Assembly (NCBI GenBank): GCA_965603725.1
Contig: CBFDEC010000002.1
Location: 1 to 64,000 of the forward strand
Length of the DNA stretch: 64,000 bases
Direction: 5' to 3'
Source: JAGGSN01 sp965603725
GTDB taxonomy: Bacteria > Zixibacteria > MSB-5A5 > UBA10806 > 4484-95
The position numbers were made by a program, and so were the translations under genes. Within the stretch, counting starts at the first letter, position 1. The number at the start of each line of letters is the position of its first letter. Positions 1 through 7,563 of the stretch are shown here, one piece after another. Below the pieces are notes generated by a model that searched no databases, was not told the DNA's origin, and worked only from the letters and a program-made list of their open reading frames with translations.

Positions 1-2
1 TG

Positions 3-1385
3 ATCTATGGAAATCGCGGCGCTATTACCTATCACTCACCTGGCGGCGCCAATCCAACTTATGTTACGGTATCAGTCGATTGGGATCCTCCGGGTGAAGG
101 CTTTTTCGATCACTACGATGCCCCGGATGAAATCTTCCCGCAGAATCCCAATAACCCCGGCAGATTGTACTGGCCGTATATCACTGCTGACCGCAACGAC
201 AACATTCACATTGTCGCTTCGGAAAACTCCGATCCGGCCGGTCAGTTTCAGAGAATGTGTTACTGCAATTCCACCGATGGCGGTAATACCTGGTCGGCTC
301 TTCAGTTTGTCGATACCGTGACGGTGATAAGCAGCGTTATCGATGCTTCTCCGGTATCGGACAGGGTTGTGCTGGCCTACTCCGAAACTCAGGATACCAG
401 TGTTCAGACAAGAAATGATATTTCTTATTTTGTCTCCGAGGATGGCGTTATATGGGACTTCCGCCACGATAAGGTCAATATTACAAATTACCTCGATGAC
501 AACGATTCGCTCTGGGCTTATACCGATATGGACGTGATAATCGATTACGATGATTATGCCCACTTCGTCTGGACTGAATCGTGGACCTCGGCTGAAGGCG
601 GCACATATTTCCGTACCGACCTGAAATATTACAGCGAGGAGACCGGTCAGATACACACCGCTGTTCCAACCCATGTTGATTCGAGCTATTATGACATTTT
701 CGGCGCCTGGTGTAAACCACTCTGTAAGATGAATCTGGGAGTATATGATATTGATGATGGCACTGATGCGATATTTATGACATACACCAGATTCGACTCC
801 CTTGATATTTCAGATGGCGGCTATGGCAACGGCGAAATTTATATGACTTATACGATCGACAACGGAGCGAATTGGTCAGAACCGGTAAACCTGACCGACT
901 CGCCAACCCCGGAATGCTATCCCGGTGAGTGTGATAGCGATCACTGGTCAACTTTAGCGGATGTGGTTGATGATAACCTTCATATCATCTATATCAACGA
1001 TAAAGATGCCGGCGGTGTTATTCAAACTCCGCCAGAGGGTTCACCTACGGAAAATCCGGTTAAGTATTTAACTCATCCAAATCCGCTGGCCACAGGCATA
1101 GATGAGGATGTCAACCGTCCGGTTAATTTCAGTTTGAGTCAGAACTATCCCAACCCGTTCAATGCCAGCACGGTCATTTCGTTCAGCCTGCAGGAAACGA
1201 CTCCTGTGACTGTCGAGGTGTTTGACATCACCGGCGCTAAAGTTATCAGGTTGGTGAATGAGACTATGGCTGCCGGTAATCATGAAGTGGCCTGGAACGC
1301 TTCTGATGTTGCCTCGGGCGTCTATTTCTACAAACTGTCTGCCGGTGATATCTCTGAATCCAGGCAGATGGTTTTAATCAAGTAG
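3..1385 (+). CDS. Secreted sialidase/propeller-like protein with T9SS-type sorting domain (5' truncated)
   Basis: The reading frame is open from base 3 of the window, so this is the 3' part (460 residues) of a longer gene whose start lies outside. The body has repeated Asp-box-like stretches (STDGGNTW, TIDNGANWSEP) typical of sialidase/BNR beta-propellers. The last ~80 residues are a sorting domain: NYPNPFNAS, then a FlgD-like Ig fold (VEVFDITGAKV, GNHEVAWNAS, SGVYFYKL) and the end MVLIK. In Bacteroidetes relatives this tail directs export by the type IX system, so a secreted or surface product is inferred. A strong terminator follows 33 bases after the stop. No catalytic residues can be assigned. 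An internal TTG at 165 could be miscalled as the start but the frame upstream is equally protein-like. Confidence 0.85.
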   Translation: MYGNRGAITYHSPGGANPTYVTVSVDWDPPGEGFFDHYDAPDEIFPQNPNNPGRLYWPYITADRNDNIHIVASENSDPAGQFQRMCYCNSTDGGNTWSALQFVDTVTVISSVIDASPVSDRVVLAYSETQDTSVQTRNDISYFVSEDGVIWDFRHDKVNITNYLDDNDSLWAYTDMDVIIDYDDYAHFVWTESWTSAEGGTYFRTDLKYYSEETGQIHTAVPTHVDSSYYDIFGAWCKPLCKMNLGVYDIDDGTDAIFMTYTRFDSLDISDGGYGNGEIYMTYTIDNGANWSEPVNLTDSPTPECYPGECDSDHWSTLADVVDDNLHIIYINDKDAGGVIQTPPEGSPTENPVKYLTHPNPLATGIDEDVNRPVNFSLSQNYPNPFNASTVISFSLQETTPVTVEVFDITGAKVIRLVNETMAAGNHEVAWNASDVASGVYFYKLSAGDISESRQMVLIK

Positions 1386-1417
1386 AGAAATTGCAGAATT
1401 CAACTTTGATGTTTATT

Positions 1418-1450
1418 AACGGTCGGGTTCGCTCCCGGCCGTTTCTTTTT
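1418..1450 (+). terminator. Rho-independent terminator
   Basis: A 10-bp stem AACGGTCGGG/CCCGGCCGTT (one G-T pair) with a six-base loop is followed by TTCTTTTT. It sits 33 bases after the stop of the secreted protein gene. Confidence 0.85.
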
Positions 1451-1709
1451 ATAGAAAACAGAGAATGATTCAGAATACAGGAAATTGAAATCAGCAACAT
1501 CATTAATGTGAAAGAAATTGCACACCCGTTTTCTGATATCGTAAAGCGAATCCATTCATTACTTAAAGCATCAACAAAATAATTCATAATATATTGCAGA
1601 TAAATCAATTACAGTTATAGCTGTTTTTCTCCTTTTGCGGCCATCTGTTTCATGTTTTGGCATATATATTGCCTTTTTGTCAATCGAATGGTTTTAGGGT
1701 TTCAAGATA

Positions 1710-1779
1710 GTGGGAGCGGTGAAGCTGATTATTCAGCTACCCCGAATGATTCGGGGCATCCCCCCTCCGCCGCTCCCAC
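1710..1779 (+). ncRNA. Three-way-junction structured element (candidate ncRNA or leader)
   Basis: A 10-bp closing stem GTGGGAGCGG/CCGCTCCCAC (1710-1719/1770-1779) encloses two hairpins: AGCTGA-TTAT-TCAGCT (1723-1738) and CCCCGAA-TGA-TTCGGGG (1740-1756), then a C-rich single-stranded stretch. All three stems are perfect. It lies 38 bases before a small membrane-peptide gene, so it could be that gene's leader, an independent RNA, or a palindromic repeat. I do not recognise it as a known Rfam class. Confidence 0.45.
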
Positions 1780-1817
1780 ATTGAATTTTACAACCAAATT
1801 GAAAACCGGAGGAAGTT

Positions 1818-1922
1818 ATGATTAGTTTTAATGAAGACAAAATTGACGAGCCAAAACCGATAATATTCTATATATTTGCTTTGATTGCGTTATTGGCTGC
1901 CATCGTTCTTATCCCAGGATAA
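1818..1922 (+). CDS. Small single-pass membrane peptide (34 aa)
   Basis: This short frame starts with ATG six bases after a clear Shine-Dalgarno run (CCGGAGGAAG). The peptide has an acidic N-terminus (MISFNEDKIDEPKP), then one hydrophobic helix of about 19 residues (IIFYIFALIALLAAIVLIPG) ending at the stop, so it should sit in the inner membrane with the acidic end in the cytoplasm. It lies between a structured RNA-like element and uvrC. No family is recognised. The good ribosome site and clean TM segment are the only evidence that it is real. Confidence 0.5.
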   Translation: MISFNEDKIDEPKPIIFYIFALIALLAAIVLIPG

Positions 1923-1970
1923 AGCCCTTAAACAAGTCTTATATATTATCCGATTTTATTAGCTGTGTTA

Positions 1971-1998
1971 TTGACTTTCAACTTTTTTAAAGTTTAAT
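1971..1998 (+). promoter_or_regulatory. uvrC promoter, predicted leaderless start
   Basis: TTGACT (1971-1976), 16-bp spacer, TTTAAT (1993-1998). The ATG of uvrC begins eight bases after the -10 element and no Shine-Dalgarno is present, so the transcript probably starts at or next to the A of ATG. Confidence 0.55.
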
Positions 1999-2005
1999 AT
2001 ACAGA

Positions 2006-3856
2006 ATGACTAATTGCGGGAAAATTAATCAGCAAGTTGAATTTTCCACCAAGTTGAAAAACCTGTCTGACTCACCTGGCGTATACCTGTTTAAAAATTC
2101 TGCCGGGAATGTAATATATATAGGTAAAGCCAAGTCTCTTAAAAACAGGGTGAAATCCTACTTCACCAAAATTGCAGATCATCCCCGTATCCAAAAACTG
2201 GTTTCATCTATTACCGATATCGAGACGATGGCTACCGATACAGAGCTTGAGGCTTTAATCCTGGAATCGAACCTCATCAAAGAGTATCAACCGCACTATA
2301 ATGTTAACCTCAAGGACGATAAAAGGTACCCATATATTAAAATCACCAGCGAAACATATCCGAGAACGCTGGTCGTTCGTCAGGTTAAGGATGATAAAGC
2401 CAAGTATTTCGGTCCTTACACCAATGTAAAGGCCATGCGCCATACTCTGAAACTTATCCGTAAGATATTCCCGGTAAGGTCCTGCAACCTGGCTCTGCCA
2501 TCATCAAGGGAATATCGGGTTTGCCTGGATTACTTTATAGACCGGTGCCCGGGCTGTTGTGAGTCCGGTAAGACAACTCCGGAGGAGTACGCCGGAATAA
2601 TCGAGGGAGTCATTATGCTGCTTTCCGGCAGATCTGATGAGGTGGTTGAGAGATTAACGGAAAAAATGCTGAAACTGTCCGATAAACAGGAATTCGAAAA
2701 GGCCGCGATAACCCGTGACCAGATTAAGGCTGTACAATCAGTCATTCAGAAACAAAAGGTGGTTTCCGGTGATTTGATAAATCGTGACATTATTGTGCAG
2801 GCAAAAGCGACTGGTGATATTTGTATTGTGGTTCTGCAGATTCGAAAAGGGATTTTAATCGGAAGACAGCATTTCTACCTTACCGCTCCGGAGGAAGCCG
2901 GCGCCGAAGAAATATTATCATCGTTTATTATCAGGTATTATAAAACCGCATCCATGCTGCCGGATGAAATATTTATACCAGTTGAACTTGATGAACCTGA
3001 ACTGATAAAAGAATGGTTTGTTTCAAAAAAAGACGTCAATGTTAAACTTCTTCAACCTAAAAGAGGAGAAAAATTAAAGCTTGTCGAACTGGCGGAAAAA
3101 AATGCCAGGCTATTATTGGATGAATTATTAGCCCAGAAAAGTGTGACCAAAAGGAAACCGCCGGCAGTGTTAATAAGCCTTCAGAGGGATCTTTATTTGA
3201 AATCGATTCCCCGAACAATTGCCGCCTGTGACATTTCTAATCTTGGCGGAACCGATGCCGTTGGCTCGGTTATATTTTTCTCGGATGCAAAACCTTTAAA
3301 AAAGGGTTACCGCCGCTTTAAAATAAAGACTGTTGAGGGACAGGATGATTTTTTGATGACGGCAGAGGTCGTGAGCCGGTATTTCAACCATCTTGCGGAA
3401 AACAACCATGAATACCCCGATTTGCTGTTGATCGATGGCGGTAAGGGACAGCTTAATGCGGCATTAAAAGCCTTAAGCGAGCTGGGAATCGCCTCCCAGC
3501 AATGCATCTCGTTAGCCAAACGGTTCGAGGAGGTGTATCTTGTTGGGCGGTCCGAACCAATCAGCATACCGCGAACATCCTCGGCGCTAAGGCTTCTTCA
3601 GCACGTCCGGGATGAGGCTCATCGGTTCGCCATAAGTTACCACCGTAAATTGCGCGCAAAAAAGGTAGATTCATCCGAACTAGATAAAATACCGGGAATA
3701 GGCGATAAGCGAAAATTTATTCTGCTGGGGGCTTTCGGTTCGGTTGAGGGTATCAAAAAGGCTAAATTACAGGAGCTTTTGAGCGCTGCCGGAATTCCTA
3801 AAACATTAGCTGTAAAAATTTATGAACATTTTCATACAGGAGAGATAGATGACTGA
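2006..3856 (+). CDS. uvrC: UvrABC excinuclease subunit C
   Basis: UvrC makes both incisions around UvrB-bound lesions in nucleotide excision repair. The order is canonical over 616 residues: GIY-YIG nuclease at ~22-100 (GVY at 25, YIG at 38, catalytic Glu in LILESNL), a four-Cys cluster at ~159-184 (the C...C...CPGCC pattern, an iron-sulfur site in the family), a UVR/UvrB-binding segment at ~200-240, the RNase H-like 5'-incision domain at ~395-530 (AACDISNLGGTDAVGS, LLIDGGKGQL) and a C-terminal helix-hairpin-helix pair (~560-610, LDKIPGIGDKRK). Length is normal. The ATG has no ribosome site and lies just after a promoter. It overlaps the next gene by eight bases and heads a repair-flavoured operon. 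Confidence 0.97.
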   Translation: MTNCGKINQQVEFSTKLKNLSDSPGVYLFKNSAGNVIYIGKAKSLKNRVKSYFTKIADHPRIQKLVSSITDIETMATDTELEALILESNLIKEYQPHYNVNLKDDKRYPYIKITSETYPRTLVVRQVKDDKAKYFGPYTNVKAMRHTLKLIRKIFPVRSCNLALPSSREYRVCLDYFIDRCPGCCESGKTTPEEYAGIIEGVIMLLSGRSDEVVERLTEKMLKLSDKQEFEKAAITRDQIKAVQSVIQKQKVVSGDLINRDIIVQAKATGDICIVVLQIRKGILIGRQHFYLTAPEEAGAEEILSSFIIRYYKTASMLPDEIFIPVELDEPELIKEWFVSKKDVNVKLLQPKRGEKLKLVELAEKNARLLLDELLAQKSVTKRKPPAVLISLQRDLYLKSIPRTIAACDISNLGGTDAVGSVIFFSDAKPLKKGYRRFKIKTVEGQDDFLMTAEVVSRYFNHLAENNHEYPDLLLIDGGKGQLNAALKALSELGIASQQCISLAKRFEEVYLVGRSEPISIPRTSSALRLLQHVRDEAHRFAISYHRKLRAKKVDSSELDKIPGIGDKRKFILLGAFGSVEGIKKAKLQELLSAAGIPKTLAVKIYEHFHTGEIDD

Positions 3857-4475
3857 ATCCTTAAAAGTAGAGGTCCTGGAAGTTGGACCGTATTTTACAA
3901 ATTGTTACCTGGTTAGTGATGAAAAACATGCTCTGCTGATCGATCCGGGCGATGATTCTCTGAGGATAGAACAACTTATCGAAAAGAGCAATGTGGATAT
4001 TGAGAAAATAATCTTAACCCATGGCCATATCGATCATATTGCCGCTTTAGCCCATATAAAAGAAATTACCGGCGCCCCGGTTTTGATTCATCCGGAGGAT
4101 GCCGAAATGCTTACAGACGCCAAAGCCAATCTTTCGGCGTTTCATTCTACCGCTTTTATCGCTGAAACAGCCGATGGCTTTTTAAATGAGGGTGACACTA
4201 TAGAAGTCGGCCGGTTTCAGTTTCGAGTACTGCATACTCCGGGTCATTCTCCAGGCGGAATTTCGCTTGTTACTGAAGGTATTGTTTTCACAGGGGATGC
4301 CCTGTTCTGGGGCTCTATTGGTCGGACGGATTTTCCCAACGGAAATCATGAAACTCTAATCCGGTCTATCAAAACCAGGCTTTTGACGCTTCCCGATGAC
4401 ACAATCGTTTATTCAGGTCACGGTCCGAAAACTACGATTGGTCATGAAAGGAAAATCAATCCTTTCCTGATATGA
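3849..4475 (+). CDS. Metallo-beta-lactamase-fold hydrolase (glyoxalase II-like)
   Basis: A 208-residue protein of the YcbL/glyoxalase II-like MBL group. The zinc-binding motif THGHIDH is at residues 57-63, a further ligand His in TPGHSPG near 133, the bridging Asp in FTGDALF near 150 and the last His in YSGHGP near 195, so the two-metal site is complete. Stand-alone proteins of this size hydrolyse thioesters such as S-lactoylglutathione, but the true substrate cannot be read from sequence. The start overlaps the uvrC stop and has an AGGAGAG site five bases upstream. Translational coupling with uvrC and the next gene is likely. Confidence 0.92.
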   Translation: MTESLKVEVLEVGPYFTNCYLVSDEKHALLIDPGDDSLRIEQLIEKSNVDIEKIILTHGHIDHIAALAHIKEITGAPVLIHPEDAEMLTDAKANLSAFHSTAFIAETADGFLNEGDTIEVGRFQFRVLHTPGHSPGGISLVTEGIVFTGDALFWGSIGRTDFPNGNHETLIRSIKTRLLTLPDDTIVYSGHGPKTTIGHERKINPFLI

Positions 4476-5296
4476 TTCCCTGCGATTTGCATGTTCATCC
4501 TGATTATTCAATCGATGCAAAACCCAGTATCGAGCAATACTGTATCAAAGCCAGGCAGATTGGCCTTAAGGTTATCGGCTTTGCCACTCATTACGATGTA
4601 AACCCCGATCGTGACGATATCGATCCTTTCATGATGGTGGATGGAGAAAAGGTCAGAATTGATGATTATGCGGTCGGCAGGTATTTTGATGATTGCTTCG
4701 AAACACGAAGGCAGTTTCCCGATTTGAAAATCCTGATCGGTTTTGAAGTCGATTATTTTATTGGAGTTGAGGCGGAGGTTGTCAGGTTGAAATCTGAATT
4801 CCCGCTGGATTATTTGATCGGTTCCGTACATTGTCTCGAGGCAGTGGCTATTTCCTCAAGGAAAGAGGCGCCTCGTTATTTTGACTCCCATACATTCGAT
4901 CAGATGGCCGACAGCTATTATGAATTGTTGTTCAATGTTGCCAACTGCGGACTTTTTGATGTTATAGGTCATGCTGATTATTACCTGCGTTATGGGATTT
5001 TAAATTATGGCGAGAAGGTTTTAGAGGCATACAAGGAAAGGCTTGATCGGGTAGTAGAGGCGGCTGTGCGCGCTAATACAGGTTTTGAGATAAATGCGTC
5101 ACAGTCAAGGCATGGCAACGATTTTTTCTTTCCCCGCATAGATTTTTTAAAACAGGCCGTCCAAAGGGGAGCTGTGATCAATGCTATCGGTACTGATTCT
5201 CATCATGTCGACAGCCTTGGACTGAATATCAACAATTCGCTTGCCATTTTAGCTGAGCATAAATTACCTTTTAATCCGTTTTATGAGAATCGTTAA
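4472..5296 (+). CDS. PHP-domain phosphatase, histidinol-phosphatase type
   Basis: A 274-residue PHP-fold metal-dependent phosphoesterase. The N-terminus has the signature DLHVHPDYSIDAKPS (residues 5-19), followed by a central GSVHCLE segment, a FDVIGHADYYLRYG motif and the C-terminal GTDSHHVDSLG, which together supply the trinuclear metal ligands. The best match is HisJ/HisK-type histidinol-phosphate phosphatase (histidine biosynthesis), but no other his gene is nearby, so a different sugar- or nucleotide-phosphate substrate is possible. The ATG overlaps the upstream stop (ATGA). It is the third gene of the uvrC operon. Confidence 0.88.
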   Translation: MIPCDLHVHPDYSIDAKPSIEQYCIKARQIGLKVIGFATHYDVNPDRDDIDPFMMVDGEKVRIDDYAVGRYFDDCFETRRQFPDLKILIGFEVDYFIGVEAEVVRLKSEFPLDYLIGSVHCLEAVAISSRKEAPRYFDSHTFDQMADSYYELLFNVANCGLFDVIGHADYYLRYGILNYGEKVLEAYKERLDRVVEAAVRANTGFEINASQSRHGNDFFFPRIDFLKQAVQRGAVINAIGTDSHHVDSLGLNINNSLAILAEHKLPFNPFYENR

Positions 5297-5900
5297 GCTA
5301 AAAAGATCATTTTACAACAGACCGACGCTTGAGGTTGCGGTTGACCTTCTGGGTAAGATATTAATCTACATTTTCAATGGCGAGAAACTTGGCGGACGAC
5401 TGGTTGAGCTGGAGGCATATATCGGTCAGGACGATCCGGCCTGTCATGCTTTTAAGGGCAAAACGTCCCGCAATGAGATAATGTATGGAAAAGCGGGGTT
5501 TCTATATGTTTATTTCACCTATGGCAACCATCACATGCTGAATATCGTTACCGAAAGAGCGGGTTTTCCGGCCGCCGTGTTAATAAGAGGCATGGAACCG
5601 ATTTATGGAATTGAAACCATGATGAAAAATCGCGGCGTTGAAAAAATAACCGATATCAGCAACGGGCCGGGCAAGCTCGCCAAAGCCCTCGGTATCACTA
5701 CCAAACAGAAAGGGCTGGATGTTACCGGCAATATAATTACTGTAGTCGATGATAAAAAACAGTCAGACGATATCTGTTGTTCATCACGGATAGGAATCGG
5801 CGACAACGGCGCCGATAAGCTCTGGCGTTTTTACATCAAAGACAATCCGCACGTTTCGAAGACATCCAGGAAAGTGAATAACACAGCAAAACTTTTTTGA
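5283..5900 (+). CDS. mpg: DNA-3-methyladenine glycosylase (AAG/MPG family)
   Basis: A 205-residue base-excision-repair glycosylase that removes alkylated purines. Family signatures are present: the N-terminal FYNRPTLEVAVDLLGKIL, the active-site region GRLVELEAYIGQDDPACHAF containing the water-activating Glu, the GKTSRNEIMYGKAGFLYVY block and the NGPGKLAKALGI motif. Length is typical. It overlaps the PHP gene by 14 bases with no separate ribosome site, which implies coupled translation and puts nucleotide- and base-excision repair on one transcript. Confidence 0.95.
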   Translation: MRIVKLKRSFYNRPTLEVAVDLLGKILIYIFNGEKLGGRLVELEAYIGQDDPACHAFKGKTSRNEIMYGKAGFLYVYFTYGNHHMLNIVTERAGFPAAVLIRGMEPIYGIETMMKNRGVEKITDISNGPGKLAKALGITTKQKGLDVTGNIITVVDDKKQSDDICCSSRIGIGDNGADKLWRFYIKDNPHVSKTSRKVNNTAKLF

Positions 5901-5991
5901 AAGTTTGAATTATCATACTGATGAGAACTATTGCTTGCTCAGAACAGTCTGAATGTGTATCATTAGGGCTATAAGATGAAGGGTAAATAAT

Positions 5992-6633
5992 TTGTTCAGT
6001 ATCGAAAGATTGATTTTACTGGCGCCGGCATTCCTTCTGGCGATAACCGTTCACGAGTATTCTCATGGGTATGTCGCCTATCGGCTTGGAGATTCCACCG
6101 CCAAAGATGCCGGCAGACTGACTTTTAACCCTCTTGCTCATCTGGACCTGTTCGGTTTATTAGCGCTTGTTTTTATCGGTTTTGGCTGGGCTAAACCGGT
6201 GCCGGTAAATCCCTACAACCTGGCAAATCCGCGGCGTGACAACCTGTGGATCGCCTTGGCCGGACCGGCTTCAAATTTTGCCAGCGCTTTTGTGTTCGGT
6301 TTGCTTTTCAGAATTCTCAGCCCTTTGTTAACAAATTCCGGTGTAGGGATTATATTGCTGACTATGATCTTTATGGCTGTCTGGATTAATTTAATCCTGA
6401 CGATTTTCAATCTTTTGCCCATACCGCCTCTTGATGGTTTTCACATTCTCGAGGGACTTGTTTCACACGAAACCTATATCAAACTTCAGGATTTCAAACG
6501 AGTCGGACCAATGGTTCTTCTGGGATTGATTGTTATTTCCAGTTTTACAGGAGTCGGCATTTTCAGAATGATTTTCAATCCATTTCTGGCGATTTTTGGG
6601 AGTTTATTTACCGGACAAAATCTTGCGTTTTAG
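5992..6633 (+). CDS. Site-2 protease family (M50) membrane metalloprotease
   Basis: A 213-residue polytopic protein of the Rip2/YwhC-like M50 subgroup that cleaves substrates inside the membrane. Zinc-site residues are visible: HEYSH at 21-25 and the third ligand in the LLPIPPLDG motif near 148. About five hydrophobic segments are seen and no PDZ domain, as in the short subgroup. Start is TTG with GAAGGG 12 bases upstream. It is separated from mpg by 91 bases and overlaps the lipoprotein gene that follows, suggesting co-expression of an envelope pair. Confidence 0.93.
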   Translation: MFSIERLILLAPAFLLAITVHEYSHGYVAYRLGDSTAKDAGRLTFNPLAHLDLFGLLALVFIGFGWAKPVPVNPYNLANPRRDNLWIALAGPASNFASAFVFGLLFRILSPLLTNSGVGIILLTMIFMAVWINLILTIFNLLPIPPLDGFHILEGLVSHETYIKLQDFKRVGPMVLLGLIVISSFTGVGIFRMIFNPFLAIFGSLFTGQNLAF

Positions 6634-7342
6634 AGTCTTTATATTTTTTTTAACAATTTTTGCCGCCTGCGGACCCAGGCCCGAAATTAAAGTGGAGGTT
6701 TTAAAAAGTTTTCAGGAGGTCTGGGATGGTTATTTGGAATATTATGATAATATTAATTCGCTTGCCTTCAGCGGAAACTTAACAATCACTGCTGGAAAAG
6801 TATATGACTGCAAGCTTCAGTTAATCTATGCTTCCCCGGACAGTTTTGCTTTTTTGACGGAAGGCGCTCTTGGCATCGACCTGGCACGAGGTGCGATTAT
6901 CGGAGATTCAGGCTTCTGGGAAATCACCCGGGAGGAGTTTCACGAAACAATTAAATACGGCGACCGTATTTTCTTTGAGGATGGCCAATTCTGGATTGAC
7001 ATCGAGCAACTGTTACAGGCAGTCTTTTTTTTCAGGGATAATTCGAATTTCCAATTCGAAAAGCAACTCGGTTCAAGATTTGTTTACTCATCTACTTATA
7101 ATGGAAGCAAGAAAATAGTGGAAATAAACAGGGATTCTTTAACGCCTGTAAGGCAGATTTTTTATAATCCCGCCGATACGGTGTTTATCGAATATTATGA
7201 TTGGAACCGGTTGCCTGTCAGTAGATTCCCTGGCCGCATGACTATCAATTCACGTCTTTCTGGCGCCAAAGTGGAATATGTAATAAAAAAATTAAGAATA
7301 AATCCTGACGTCAAGCTGTCCAATTTTTTACCAAAATTGTAA
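6623..7342 (+). CDS. Lipoprotein of the DUF4292 / LolA-LolB-like fold
   Basis: The chosen TTG at 6623 gives a textbook lipoprotein signal: MRFRVFIFFLTIFAACGPR, basic start, hydrophobic core and lipobox FAAC. An earlier TTG at 6596 adds nine residues and is possible. The mature part (~220 residues) is rich in beta strands with repeated short pairs (LAFSGNLTITAG, KVYDCKLQLIYASPDSF), resembling the DUF4292 lipoproteins of Bacteroidetes, which share the LolA/LolB lipoprotein-carrier fold. Membrane attachment is clear, whereas a lipoprotein-handling function is inference. The 5' end overlaps the M50 gene. Confidence 0.75.
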   Translation: MRFRVFIFFLTIFAACGPRPEIKVEVLKSFQEVWDGYLEYYDNINSLAFSGNLTITAGKVYDCKLQLIYASPDSFAFLTEGALGIDLARGAIIGDSGFWEITREEFHETIKYGDRIFFEDGQFWIDIEQLLQAVFFFRDNSNFQFEKQLGSRFVYSSTYNGSKKIVEINRDSLTPVRQIFYNPADTVFIEYYDWNRLPVSRFPGRMTINSRLSGAKVEYVIKKLRINPDVKLSNFLPKL

Positions 7343-7390
7343 CGCATTGCCAAACAACAGGTTAAAATGGGCGCTGTGATTAAAAACATC

Positions 7391-7418
7391 TTGACAAATA
7401 TTTTTTCTTAGTTATTTT
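7391..7418 (+). promoter_or_regulatory. Candidate promoter of the GEVED secreted protein
   Basis: TTGACA (7391-7396), 16-bp spacer, TATTTT (7413-7418). A long untranslated leader of about 140 bases would follow. The TTG-to-TA distance (22) equals that of the candidate promoter at 16719. Confidence 0.4.
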
Positions 7419-7563
7419 AAGATAAAATGAGTTGTAAGAATCAACGCTATAATAAGATTTTAATATTATGATACTAAAAGGAGGTGTTGCCGCAATATCT
7501 TGAAAGAATGCATTGCTTAACGCAATGAAAAAGAATGAATTAAATTAATTTTAAGGAGTAGTA

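Noticed and set aside
72..674. Long minus-strand open frame opposite the first secreted-protein gene
   Set aside because: Antisense to a well-supported frame with a clear family tail; no ribosome site and a composition typical of shadow frames.
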